Positions 12,827-21,097 of a stretch of 21,097 nucleotides of DNA are shown piece by piece. The stretch spans positions 1-21,097 of the forward strand of contig BNUP01000027.1 of the NCBI GenBank assembly GCA_025997455.1. Direction: 5' to 3'. The stretch is from Fibrobacterales bacterium. GTDB taxonomy: Bacteria > Fibrobacterota > Fibrobacteria > Fibrobacterales > Fibrobacteraceae. Made by a program: the position numbers and the translations under genes. The notes under the pieces were generated by a model. It made no database searches. It worked only from the letters and a program-made list of their open reading frames with translations, and was not told where the DNA came from. Position 1 is the stretch's first letter. Each line of letters opens with the position of its first letter.

Positions 12827-14386
12827 TCATTCCAAATCGTTAGAGTTAAAGGTGATAATCACGCCATCCGAAATCGAGAAGTTAAACTTCGTGAAAACTG
12901 TGCCGCCAGATGACGCCGTTCTCAATTGTATATCATACACGCTTTGCTCTGATAAAGTTTTAGAAAGAGTGTAGGTTGTAGATTTTCCATCGGATAAGCA
13001 CGAGCCAACATCGCTTCCCCAAGCGGCAGATGTTGGGGATTTTATATACATATAACAAACACTATACCCTGTGTTGTTTTGGATAACAATAACCGGCGAA
13101 CCAATAAGAGGATTATCGGCATTCGCTCTGGTAAAAGTTATAACTTCGCCACCAGATATTGTTACATTTCTTTTGGTGTATGTAGCAGTTGGATTAGAGG
13201 ATGTTACTTGAATGTCGAATACCGTATAATTTGACGGAGGAATTGAGATGGTTTTAGATAAATCGTAATTATTTGAAATACTGCCTAAATCTGCTCCCCA
13301 ATCCGATGAAACAGATGGTTTTATATAAATATCGTCAATGCCAACGCCTATTCTATTTTGAATGGTTATGGTTGGTAAATTGCTTCCATCATCTAAATCG
13401 CTTGCGGTAAAGGTAATTATCATACCATCCGAAACAGTCACTCTATATTTTCTAAAAGAATAACCGCCAGATGACGCCGTTCTCAATTGTATATCATACA
13501 CGATTTGCTCTGATAAAGTTTTAGAAAGAGTGTAGGTTGTAGATTTTCCATCGGATAAGCACGAGCCAACATCGCTTCCCCAAGCGGCAGATGTTGGGGA
13601 TTTTATATACATATAACAAACACTATACCCTGTGTTGTTTTGGATAACAATAACCGGCGAACCAATAAGAGGATTATCGGCATCCGCTCTGGTAAAAGTT
13701 ATAACTTCGCCACCAGATATTGTTACATTTCTTTTGGTGTATGTAGCAGTTGGATTAGAGGATGTTACTTGAATGTCGAATACCGTATAATTTGACGAAG
13801 GAATTGAGATGGTTTTAGATAAATCGTAATTATTTGAAATGCTACCCAAATCAGAACCCCAATCCGACACAGCAGAAGGTTTTATATAAATATCGTCAAT
13901 ACCAACACCTATTCTATTTTGAATGGTTATGGTTGGGAGGTCGTTTCCGTTGTTCAAATCACTTGCGGTAAAATTAATTGTCATTCCATTAGAAACTGTT
14001 ATTTTATATTTTCTAAAAGAATAATCTCCACTAGATGTTCTTAATTGTATATCATACACGCTTTGCTCTGATAAAGTTTTAGAAAGAGTGTAGGTTGTAG
14101 ATTTTCCATCAGATAAGCACGAACCTACATCGCTTCCCCAAGCCGAAGAAGTTGAGGATTTTATATACATATAACAAACGCTGTATCCCGTGTTATTTTG
14201 AATGGTTATGATAGGTTTTATGTCCGTAAGTGTAGAGTCTCCGTCACTATTAGACGAATAATTCCCACCTCCGCTACTGCTGGATGAATCCAATTCTTCC
14301 GGTGTGGGTAATCCACCACATCCAACTAAGAATGCAAGAGAAAATACGGAAATCGTGCGAAAAGCAATTTTTTTAAGAACCTTCAT
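12827..14386 (-). CDS. Lipoprotein with five alternating tandem modules (A-B-A-B-A)
   Basis: This 519-residue protein has a basic N-terminus, a hydrophobic stretch, and lipobox LVGC with the modified cysteine at 23, so it is membrane-anchored by lipid. A Ser/Gly/Asp-rich linker follows (34-52). Five beta-rich modules of about 86 residues start near 59, 151, 245, 338 and 432. Type A has IQNNTGYSVCYMYIKS and WGSDVGSC, with two cysteines that could form a disulfide. Type B has IQNRIGVGIDDIYIKP and SDWG.DLGS and no cysteine. Both share WG.D.GS, YDIQ/FDIQ and a final VITFT strand. I cannot name the domain; similar WGxD-type modules are, to my recollection, known from secreted proteins of uncertain function. 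AAGGAG lies before the ATG, and the gene is 2 nt after the upstream gene: last of the operon. Confidence 0.8.
   Translation of the reverse strand: MKVLKKIAFRTISVFSLAFLVGCGGLPTPEELDSSSSSGGGNYSSNSDGDSTLTDIKPIITIQNNTGYSVCYMYIKSSTSSAWGSDVGSCLSDGKSTTYTLSKTLSEQSVYDIQLRTSSGDYSFRKYKITVSNGMTINFTASDLNNGNDLPTITIQNRIGVGIDDIYIKPSAVSDWGSDLGSISNNYDLSKTISIPSSNYTVFDIQVTSSNPTATYTKRNVTISGGEVITFTRADADNPLIGSPVIVIQNNTGYSVCYMYIKSPTSAAWGSDVGSCLSDGKSTTYTLSKTLSEQIVYDIQLRTASSGGYSFRKYRVTVSDGMIITFTASDLDDGSNLPTITIQNRIGVGIDDIYIKPSVSSDWGADLGSISNNYDLSKTISIPPSNYTVFDIQVTSSNPTATYTKRNVTISGGEVITFTRANADNPLIGSPVIVIQNNTGYSVCYMYIKSPTSAAWGSDVGSCLSDGKSTTYTLSKTLSEQSVYDIQLRTASSGGTVFTKFNFSISDGVIITFNSNDLE
12840..14215 (-). repeat. 561/558-bp tandem DNA repeat inside the lipoprotein gene
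   Basis: Matching landmarks (AAGCGGCAGA at 13021 and 13582, and the related AAGCCGAAGA at 14140) give periods of 561 and 558 bp, i.e. 187 and 186 codons or one A plus one B module. Over about 380 bp (12901-13285 against 13462-13846) I count only about four or five differences. The third copy (14030-14215) is more diverged. The recent copies indicate fresh duplication or gene conversion. Confidence 0.85.
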
Positions 14387-14388
14387 AA

Positions 14389-16329
14389 TTATCTCCTTTT
14401 CTTTACCGGTGTCTTTTTGACCTTTGAATCCATTTCCAATGGAGGAACCCGTTGAACTTGTTGCTTAGTAAACTCTGTTCTTGTATCGTATCTAAATCCA
14501 AGCGAAACAGAAAAATACCCTTTATTTTTATTAGAATCAATGTTACCTGTATTTTTATTTGAAACTATGTGATATAGTCCCTCCAAAACAAGAAAATTTC
14601 CAGCTGCAATCCCTACACCAATAGGAAATTCCATTCCATAAGAACTACTCGCTGAAGATTTTTTACCATTTCTACTAAAATCTAATCCATTATGAAACAT
14701 TCCTATTCCACCGGATAGGAAAAAAACATTTACTGGATATAACCTTAAAAAAACATTCCCATTTATAGAAGGAGTCCAAGAAATGCTGTCTGCATTATAT
14801 TTTTTTCTAATTACCTTTCTATCCGGAGCACCTGCTATGCTTAAATTTATTCCAAAATGGAAAATATCAAAAGAACCTTTATAAAATTCAACATTAGGAA
14901 CAAAAAGACCTCCTACCGATGTAAAATTATCATCTATGTAGTTCATGCCCAATTGCACTCCGCCACCAACTGTAACTGCCCCCTGCCAACCGTTTAATTT
15001 CCTTTCTCTTTCTTCTGCCTCAATTCGTCTCGCATTCTCTCTCTGCCACTCCATTTCCGCAATAATTTCTGCTTGCCGTTCTTTTTCAACTTTTTCCGCT
15101 ACAATTCTCGCCTTTTCTGCCTTATAGGCATTCGAAATTTCATGAGTATATTCAGTTGTTTGTTTTTCTATCAATTTTATAGGAATATTTTCTTTGCCAT
15201 ACTTGCTATCGCCAATTGTTATTTGACTGCAAACGGGCACTTTACCTACAAACGGAGTCTCACCAATTTTTTCATTATTTGCATATACATTTACTATTTG
15301 AGGCTTACCTTCGTCTTCCACAGTCAAATCTAAACCGGACATTTTAGGTTGCAACACGGGAGCAAATTCAATAGTTTTATTTTTAACAACTATAGCCGTT
15401 GAAGTTGAAGTTCCATAACAATCACTTTTTATAGTTACCTTGTATTTACTTGGCAATAAATTATTCTCGCCAATTATCCCTGAATTTTCTCCAATCAAAA
15501 CATCAATATTTCCGCCTAACCACACACTGGAATTAGCGGTCGGAGTTATTTTTAATGTGCCGAATAGCGGTGAAAGTTCCAAATTTATTCTTTGATTGTT
15601 TGCATTAACATCTACTGTTTTTTTTGCAGGTTCATAATATTCATTTAACGCTACAGCAAAAACATGCTTTCCTCTCGATATGTTAAAAGAGCAAGGAGTT
15701 TGGGAACAACTGCTAAGAGGAGTTCCATCTACGGTTAATATCGCTCCGCTAGGATTTGAACTGACATTTACAATGTGCTTACTTGGTTTCCCAATTTCGA
15801 AACCGCCACTTTCAGTAGTAACGCCGAAAATTCCGGCATCGCCTAACAAACCGCCCGCTCCGGGAATTTTGCGGAACAAATCTGCGGTTCTGTCGCTTTT
15901 AATTATATTCACTATTTGATAAACATTTTTAACATCGCTTGGAGGAACTTTATCCAAAATATTGCCGTCTGCCACATTATAAAGTTCCATTCCAACAGAA
16001 TAATCTTCTCCAAACTGTATCACTTGCACCTGAGCGACATAATTTGCACTAACCTTTTTACCAATATCGGCTATGCAACTTGCTTCTTTACATACTTTTA
16101 CATAATTATCTACATTTCCCAATCGTTGTATAATGGTATTCTGACTCATTACATTGAAATTTTGTCCGAGAACTTCAACCGCTTTTGCCTGAAATTCATC
16201 GGTCAGGCGTTTTTGTTCATCGGCGCTTAGCATACTTGCATCTACAGGCAGCACAGCAATGCTCATCTTCTGCCCTTGTGCAAAGGCAATGGAACATAAA
16301 ATTAGAACGATGTAGTAAATTTTGTTCAT
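14389..16329 (-). CDS. Secreted CsgG-like/PEGA/beta-barrel protein
   Basis: This 646-residue protein has a signal peptide (1-17, cut near AFA-QG). Next is an N-terminal domain resembling the TolB/CsgG-type fold (about 21-130: SIAVLPVD, FNVMSQNTI, and CKEASCIADIGKKVSANYVA). A PEGA domain follows (about 186-253: VSSNPSGAILTVDGTPL), then one or two further beta domains, a charged coiled coil (about 405-445, Glu/Arg/Ala-rich) and a C-terminal region (about 449-620) of alternating strands ending in FSVSLGFRYD, as in outer-membrane barrels. The basic tail is unusual for a barrel end. The ATG overlaps the stop of the upstream gene (ATGA). It could link the periplasm to the outer membrane in an envelope complex; this role is inferred from domains only. 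Confidence 0.8.
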   Translation of the reverse strand: MNKIYYIVLILCSIAFAQGQKMSIAVLPVDASMLSADEQKRLTDEFQAKAVEVLGQNFNVMSQNTIIQRLGNVDNYVKVCKEASCIADIGKKVSANYVAQVQVIQFGEDYSVGMELYNVADGNILDKVPPSDVKNVYQIVNIIKSDRTADLFRKIPGAGGLLGDAGIFGVTTESGGFEIGKPSKHIVNVSSNPSGAILTVDGTPLSSCSQTPCSFNISRGKHVFAVALNEYYEPAKKTVDVNANNQRINLELSPLFGTLKITPTANSSVWLGGNIDVLIGENSGIIGENNLLPSKYKVTIKSDCYGTSTSTAIVVKNKTIEFAPVLQPKMSGLDLTVEDEGKPQIVNVYANNEKIGETPFVGKVPVCSQITIGDSKYGKENIPIKLIEKQTTEYTHEISNAYKAEKARIVAEKVEKERQAEIIAEMEWQRENARRIEAEERERKLNGWQGAVTVGGGVQLGMNYIDDNFTSVGGLFVPNVEFYKGSFDIFHFGINLSIAGAPDRKVIRKKYNADSISWTPSINGNVFLRLYPVNVFFLSGGIGMFHNGLDFSRNGKKSSASSSYGMEFPIGVGIAAGNFLVLEGLYHIVSNKNTGNIDSNKNKGYFSVSLGFRYDTRTEFTKQQVQRVPPLEMDSKVKKTPVKKRR

Positions 16330-17786
16330 TTCCCTTTTTTCTCCAATTTAGGTCCGCTGTGTGCTCCTGAGACCGCCAAATTCCAATAACTCGGTGCAAG
16401 TTTAGTATAATCAGTTTTTAATTTGATATCTCCGCTTGAATCTATTGTTCCCCAAGTATCATCTGCAAATTGTACAAGCGCCCTTTCATTATAAAGTGGA
16501 TAAGCATATTTAAATGGAGTCCTAATTGGATAATTTCCTTTTTTACCAATAAAAACCCAGACTCCATTATATTTCACAGGGGCAATGCTGTTGTTAAAAA
16601 ATGGATTTGATTCTTCAAATATAGCATTTATGACAACTTGTCCTTTATTATTTAGCCAACCCCATTTTTTTGTACTCTTATCTTGAAAGCGAAATAAATC
16701 TCCATCAGAAATAAGCAATTCAATAGTAGAATTTAAATTTATAGCAATACCGCCATTTTTATTTATTGTTCCCCAACTTTTGCCTTTTTTAACAACAGCC
16801 AAACCGTTTTTAAATCCTTTAACCTCATCATATTCACAACTTATTGCTAACTTTCCCGCATTATTTATAAATCCGTATTTTCCATTATCGCATTTCACTC
16901 CGGCAAATCCTTCTTGGAAACGGTTTCCATCAACATAATAAATTCCTCCTCCAATAAAATTAAACCGCTTGTCCACATAACTCTGCTTGCCATAAGCGGA
17001 AAATAAAGCATATCCCTCATAAAAAGACCAAACCGCATCAATACCCATAGGCGTTTCAGGATTCTTATTTCCTTTATTATCTATTAATTTTATGTCATCG
17101 CCATTCAAAACCCAAGCAACACCTTCTTTGAATTGAGTTGCCAAATCATAGCAGCAAGCGATTTGATTTCCCAGTGTATCTATAAATGCGTAGGAGTCAT
17201 TTTGCAACTGTACCATTGCCAACCCTTCACTAAACATATAGGCATTTTTAAATATTGCATTCGTTATCGATTTACCGCTTAAAGAAATGTATTTGTAAAG
17301 TCCATTTTCTGCTTTTACCGGAATATATGCGAGTTCCGGAGCGGTTATTTTTAGTGATGAGAAGGAATTGTCAGATGCATTAACAGTGCTTTTGTCTATA
17401 CTACTTTTGTTTATACTTTCTGGTGTTGAGTTCAATTGTTCTATTTTCGTTGCAAAAAAAATAGGTTTCAAATAAACAATAAGAGAAATAACGCAAAGCA
17501 TTCCTATTATTGCGATAATTAAAAATCTATTGTTATGAGTCAATTTAAATTTTTCTATATAATATTGCGCCTCCGTATTATTTGGATTAATTTTCAGTAC
17601 TGATTTAAAATCGGCAATAGCCTTATCTTTATTTTTCTTTATCACATACAAAAGTCCTCTATTAAAATATGCTTCTTCAAAATTTTGATTTAAACGAATT
17701 GCTTCCGTGTAGTATTCAATAGCCTTATCATTTTGCTTACAGTTTAAACCTAAAGTATAAGCCTCTCGTGCGGAATTTTCAGTCAT
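16326..17786 (-). CDS. TPR - transmembrane - WG-repeat protein
   Basis: This 486-residue protein has two TPR-like units (about 5-75: AIEYYTEAIRLNQNFEEAYF, then AIADFKSVLKINPNNTEA), a single membrane helix (88-111) and a Ser-rich linker. About eight WG-type repeats follow (about 150-470; for example YGFINNAGKLAI, SWGTINKNGGIAI, KWGWLNNKGQVVI, TWGTIDSSGDI). TPRs bind proteins. WG repeats form beta structures of mostly unknown binding role. With no signal peptide and one helix, I infer TPRs in the cytoplasm and WG repeats in the periplasm. AAAGGAG precedes the ATG. The start overlaps the upstream stop by 4 bp and its stop overlaps the next start by 4 bp. Confidence 0.85.
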   Translation of the reverse strand: MTENSAREAYTLGLNCKQNDKAIEYYTEAIRLNQNFEEAYFNRGLLYVIKKNKDKAIADFKSVLKINPNNTEAQYYIEKFKLTHNNRFLIIAIIGMLCVISLIVYLKPIFFATKIEQLNSTPESINKSSIDKSTVNASDNSFSSLKITAPELAYIPVKAENGLYKYISLSGKSITNAIFKNAYMFSEGLAMVQLQNDSYAFIDTLGNQIACCYDLATQFKEGVAWVLNGDDIKLIDNKGNKNPETPMGIDAVWSFYEGYALFSAYGKQSYVDKRFNFIGGGIYYVDGNRFQEGFAGVKCDNGKYGFINNAGKLAISCEYDEVKGFKNGLAVVKKGKSWGTINKNGGIAINLNSTIELLISDGDLFRFQDKSTKKWGWLNNKGQVVINAIFEESNPFFNNSIAPVKYNGVWVFIGKKGNYPIRTPFKYAYPLYNERALVQFADDTWGTIDSSGDIKLKTDYTKLAPSYWNLAVSGAHSGPKLEKKGK

Positions 17787-18388
17787 ATTTGCTCCTTTGA
17801 TTTAGTTGAAACATTAAGAGATTCTACTAGCGTTTCTGTTTCTCTTTTGCGTTTTATTAGTTCTGATACTTCTGCCATACCATCATTAAAATTATCTATC
17901 CAATTGCTTCGTATTTCTTTAACGCTAGAAGAAGCATCTATATATGCAGTTCTTTGTTGCAGAATTTTAGTCAATTCAATTTCCTGTTTGATAATTTCTT
18001 CATCGCTTGAATTAGTATCAATGCGTGCAGTAATTTGTTGTTGTGAATTTAAAGGAATTTCAATTTTTTCATTCTTTAAAACAAGTGCAAAGGTTCCGGC
18101 TATCGCCGCGATTGGCACGGTAAATAACGCCGCAAATCGAGCAAACATCTCTTTTATATTCTTTTTGCTTTCATAAATATTATCATTTATAATTGTTCTT
18201 TCTGCTTCAAGCGTTTTTAATAAATGTTCAGATTGTTCAATAGAACCTTTATCTGCAAAAGGAATTTTTAATAAATCTGCTGCAATACGCAAATCATCTG
18301 CATTTACTTTTTTTTGCATTTCTAATTTCTCTCTAATTTTTGAGTTTTCTATAGAATGTTTTTTTAATTCTTTTATATAACTTGCCAT
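17783..18388 (-). CDS. Small coiled-coil membrane protein of unknown function
   Basis: This 201-residue protein is rich in Lys and Glu with heptad-like patterns on both sides (about 1-80 and 130-190) of one hydrophobic segment, FAALFTVPIAAIAGTFALVL (85-104). I do not recognise a family. Its ATG shares one base with the stop of the ATPase gene (TAATG) and its stop overlaps the next start by 4 bp, so its synthesis is probably coupled to both. A small helical membrane protein between an ATPase and a TPR protein could be an anchor or adaptor; this is inference. Confidence 0.7.
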   Translation of the reverse strand: MASYIKELKKHSIENSKIREKLEMQKKVNADDLRIAADLLKIPFADKGSIEQSEHLLKTLEAERTIINDNIYESKKNIKEMFARFAALFTVPIAAIAGTFALVLKNEKIEIPLNSQQQITARIDTNSSDEEIIKQEIELTKILQQRTAYIDASSSVKEIRSNWIDNFNDGMAEVSELIKRKRETETLVESLNVSTKSKEQI

Positions 18389-21097
18389 TATTCATTCATT
18401 TCCCATTGTTTAATTTCATTTGAAAAATTTTCATATTCTTCTATCTGTTCTTTATAAAATTCTTTATAATATTCATTTACAATTCCAAATAAATTTTCAC
18501 GACCTGATTTTAAACTTAAGAACAGATTCTTGGTTTCAGTCTTATGCAGTTTGTTTTGTTTTAAATACCCTTTTACTTTTACCAATAGTTCATTTATAGA
18601 AGAAAATATTTGATTCAAAACTTCATTAAGTGCTTGTTTTTGTTTTGCTATAAAAATTGCATTTTCTTGTGATTTTATAACTAAAGTATTTTCATTTTCC
18701 GTATCAAAAAATTCATTATTTATATTATTATCTTTTAAGAACTCTCTCAACTCAAGTCTTTTTAAATTGAGTTCTTCGCTTTCTAAATTAAATTGCTTTA
18801 TTTTTTCAAATATTTTGTTTTTAGCATTATTAAATTTTTCTAATGATATTTGCGAACTGATATTTAATAATTTTGTATATCCCGCTTTGTCACTCAAAAT
18901 AGTTTCTAAATCTTCATTTGTAGGCGAATCATATGAAGCGTTTCCATTTTCCCATTTACATATTTTCACTTTGAATGGTTTTAACATACCTTCAAAAATC
19001 ATCAGCGTGTTGCCCGGTTCAAAAGTTGTCATTTGCTCTAACTGAATCGGATTTGCAGACATTGTGCTCCCGAGCAAATTTCTATCATCTTCTGCCGTTA
19101 GTCGATGTCCAATTTTTAATCCTGTATTTTTTATAACTTCCGGCGCCATAGCGGTTGGTAATTGATCCGCTATTATTATCCCTTCTTTTAAAGCACGAAC
19201 TTCTGCAAGCATTTTCACAATATAAGCGGTAGCCGCAAGTTTTGGATTGGCATCTTCGCCGGTTGCCTCTTTTGCCTCAGGTCCTATTAAATTATGCGCT
19301 TCCTCAAAAAATATAACATGCCTTAATTTTTTTACGCTTGCTTGTTTTATCACTTTTAAACTTTCTCTTATTAAAGTTGATAAAAGCAATGTTAAAAAAT
19401 TAGCAGTACCGGAACCCATTGCCTCAAGTTCAATTAAAGAAGGAACATTTAGCCATTCTTCCGGTGAAAGAGAACTTTTTGACACATCAAAAACATCTCC
19501 CATTTCCCTTCTCAATAAACTGCCAATCCGAACTTGCAAAATACTTCTTAAATTACCTTTTATATCTCCTTCGTAATCTGTTTTTTCCACTTCCTCCGCC
19601 AATTTTCCATATAATTCGCTCATTGTCGGATAAGGCAGTTTTGCTTCGTTTATACTATCCGGATACCACCCTTTATCTTTATAAACCGCTTCAATAGCAC
19701 TATCTATAATAAAAGGAGCAGGTGGTGCAAGCGAAAAGGCTCCTTCAAACACAGCCATAAGATTTCTAATATGCTCAGACAAAGACATTCCGCATGGAAA
19801 TTCAAAAGGATTTATGTGCAAAGGAAAATAAGTACCGGAAGAAGGCGAAAATATCAATAATTCTTCCATCCCATCAATTTTTGCAAGTGCTCTATACTCC
19901 CTTTTTGCCGGTTCCAATATCAAAAATGGAATTTTATGCACCTTCCATAAAGAAGATGAAATGTGAAGCATAGTGTTAGTTTTTCCTGAACCAGGAACAC
20001 CTGCCAAAAATGCATGTTTATTTAACAGAGCAATAGGTAAATTAACAGAATAGCCGTTTTCATCCTCACCCAAATGCAATCCGGATTCTTCTATTTTAGG
20101 TGCAGTTTCTTTTGAAATTTGTATTACTTCTCCGTCATACAATGCAGGAAAAGAGAAAAAAGAACGAAGTTCATTCAACAAAAATAAATTTGGCATAAAC
20201 TTTAATTGCTTTACGGTATTTTCGCCAGAAACATCAACCACTTTATCCATAGAACAATAAACTGTTATTTTTTCATCTAAATTTGAAAAGACTTTTATCG
20301 AATAGTTACCTCTTTCTAATGCTTCTGCACCGGCTGCATCTAAAATTAATTCCGCTACTTCTTGTTCATCTGCAAAAGCAAGAATATTTGCTCTAAAATG
20401 CGGAGAACTTGCGTAATGTTCAATTAAATCGTTATACTGTTTTAAAATTTCTTCTGCATTTTCATCTCTACTTGAAAAAATAGTATCTGCATTTTTTGTT
20501 ACGGACATGCTCGTCCTTTTTCGTAAATTCTGTATGGGAAGAACTTTTCGCAGATCATCGGTATAATCAACAGGAAAAATATCTATTCTGAAAGCGGCAG
20601 GTTTATTAAACCCCTGCATCAATTTAAGCATATTATATAAACGAGCATTTTCATTCATTTCCCATTCGGCAACTTTATAGTATTTCAAATCATTATCTTC
20701 TTGTAAAATTACAGACGGTTGAACATAAAATTCGCGTTTTCCGAGTGCCGCCATATACTCATATACTTTTTCATTTTCTGTTAATTCCTTCTCTTTACAT
20801 TTCAAATTATAAAATGTACTTATTGCAGAATTTTGAACTAATTCTTTAATATTTGAAAGTTGTTTCTCTTCTTTTCCGGAAGAAATGAAATAAATTTTAA
20901 GTCGTTGCCCGTTATTTGCAGCCGGATTATATATGTAAAGAAGATGAAAAAATACTTTAGATAAAATACCTTTGCGATTTATTTGCCGCAAAAAACTACT
21001 CGTTTTTTTTATCACTCCATCCACGCCGTTTTCATCAAGGGATGAGTATTTACTGAGCGATAAATCAGGAATTTTTTCTAAATAAAAAGTTAAACTA
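18388..21097 (-). CDS. HerA/DUF87-type ATPase with C-terminal coiled coil, N-terminus outside the window
   Basis: The frame is open without a stop to the window edge (902 residues visible). A GTG at 21024 is not needed as a start, since the protein reads on upstream (YLEKIPDLSLSKYSSLDENG). The N-terminal 320 or so residues are a mixed alpha/beta domain I do not recognise. Then come Walker A GVPGSGKTN (about 19978-20001), NPFEFPCGMSLSEHI, Walker B HVIFFEEAHN (about 19297-19325), IIADQLPTAMAPEVIKNTG and GHRLTAEDDRN. This is the HerA/FtsK-like core of hexameric DNA- or protein-pumping ATPases. The last 180 residues are Lys/Glu-rich and likely coiled coil. It is the first visible gene of the operon; more genes may lie upstream. 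HerA ATPases occur in DNA repair and in several phage-defence systems, but which applies here cannot be told. Confidence 0.85.
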   Translation of the reverse strand, partial: SLTFYLEKIPDLSLSKYSSLDENGVDGVIKKTSSFLRQINRKGILSKVFFHLLYIYNPAANNGQRLKIYFISSGKEEKQLSNIKELVQNSAISTFYNLKCKEKELTENEKVYEYMAALGKREFYVQPSVILQEDNDLKYYKVAEWEMNENARLYNMLKLMQGFNKPAAFRIDIFPVDYTDDLRKVLPIQNLRKRTSMSVTKNADTIFSSRDENAEEILKQYNDLIEHYASSPHFRANILAFADEQEVAELILDAAGAEALERGNYSIKVFSNLDEKITVYCSMDKVVDVSGENTVKQLKFMPNLFLLNELRSFFSFPALYDGEVIQISKETAPKIEESGLHLGEDENGYSVNLPIALLNKHAFLAGVPGSGKTNTMLHISSSLWKVHKIPFLILEPAKREYRALAKIDGMEELLIFSPSSGTYFPLHINPFEFPCGMSLSEHIRNLMAVFEGAFSLAPPAPFIIDSAIEAVYKDKGWYPDSINEAKLPYPTMSELYGKLAEEVEKTDYEGDIKGNLRSILQVRIGSLLRREMGDVFDVSKSSLSPEEWLNVPSLIELEAMGSGTANFLTLLLSTLIRESLKVIKQASVKKLRHVIFFEEAHNLIGPEAKEATGEDANPKLAATAYIVKMLAEVRALKEGIIIADQLPTAMAPEVIKNTGLKIGHRLTAEDDRNLLGSTMSANPIQLEQMTTFEPGNTLMIFEGMLKPFKVKICKWENGNASYDSPTNEDLETILSDKAGYTKLLNISSQISLEKFNNAKNKIFEKIKQFNLESEELNLKRLELREFLKDNNINNEFFDTENENTLVIKSQENAIFIAKQKQALNEVLNQIFSSINELLVKVKGYLKQNKLHKTETKNLFLSLKSGRENLFGIVNEYYKEFYKEQIEEYENFSNEIKQWEMNE

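Noticed and set aside
12840..14215. CRISPR-like or non-coding repeat array
   Set aside because: The repeats are about 560 bp long, keep an open frame and encode protein modules.
18388..21097. Naming the ATPase operon as a specific known defence or conjugation system
   Set aside because: The nuclease, SIR2, relaxase or pilus genes expected for such systems are not visible in the window.

Overview
The window looks like chromosomal DNA of a Gram-negative, probably uncultured bacterium. I lean towards the Fibrobacterota or a nearby lineage, but this is inference only. Pointers are an RND/MMPL exporter, a lipoprotein and a predicted outer-membrane barrel (so an outer membrane is present), a fused SecDF, a type-2 ArgC, recurrent TTTCTAnnTTT motifs in front of genes, and intergenic space packed with short palindromic repeats. 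I see no rRNA, tRNA, CRISPR array, transposase or phage structural gene.

Left third (1-6754). An MMPL/RND exporter runs leftward off the window edge (1-1506, minus). It is separated from secDF by about 680 bp without a gene, filled with degenerate repeats and hairpins and ending in a good promoter (2132-2160). A rightward run follows: secDF, an N6-adenine DNA methyltransferase with no visible restriction partner, and argC. These are joined with spacings of 1 and 0 nt.

Middle (6609-12796). A short RNB-family exoribonuclease lies on the minus strand and overlaps the end of argC antisense by 146 bp. It carries an in-frame insertion made of palindromic repeat DNA. Next come a repeat-filled gap with a 44-codon ORF, a small DUF2442 protein (minus), more repeats, and the rightward run proA-hisI-recG. 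A perfect 35-bp tandem duplication sits at the hisI/recG junction.

Right part (12827-21097). One tightly packed leftward operon of five genes, more AT-rich than the rest. In order of transcription it encodes a HerA/DUF87-type ATPase (5' end outside the window), a small coiled-coil membrane protein, a TPR-membrane-WG-repeat protein, a secreted CsgG-like/PEGA/beta-barrel protein, and a lipoprotein with five modules in A-B-A-B-A order. Junctions are 1-bp and 4-bp overlaps or a 2-bp gap, so the products are probably made together. I recognise the domains but not the system as a whole. It is the best candidate here for an undescribed multi-compartment assembly, with a cytoplasmic ATPase, inner-membrane adaptors, an outer-membrane barrel and a lipoprotein.

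The housekeeping genes serve protein export (secDF), arginine (argC), proline (proA) and histidine (hisI) synthesis, RNA decay (RNB enzyme) and replication-fork repair (recG). They do not form one pathway.
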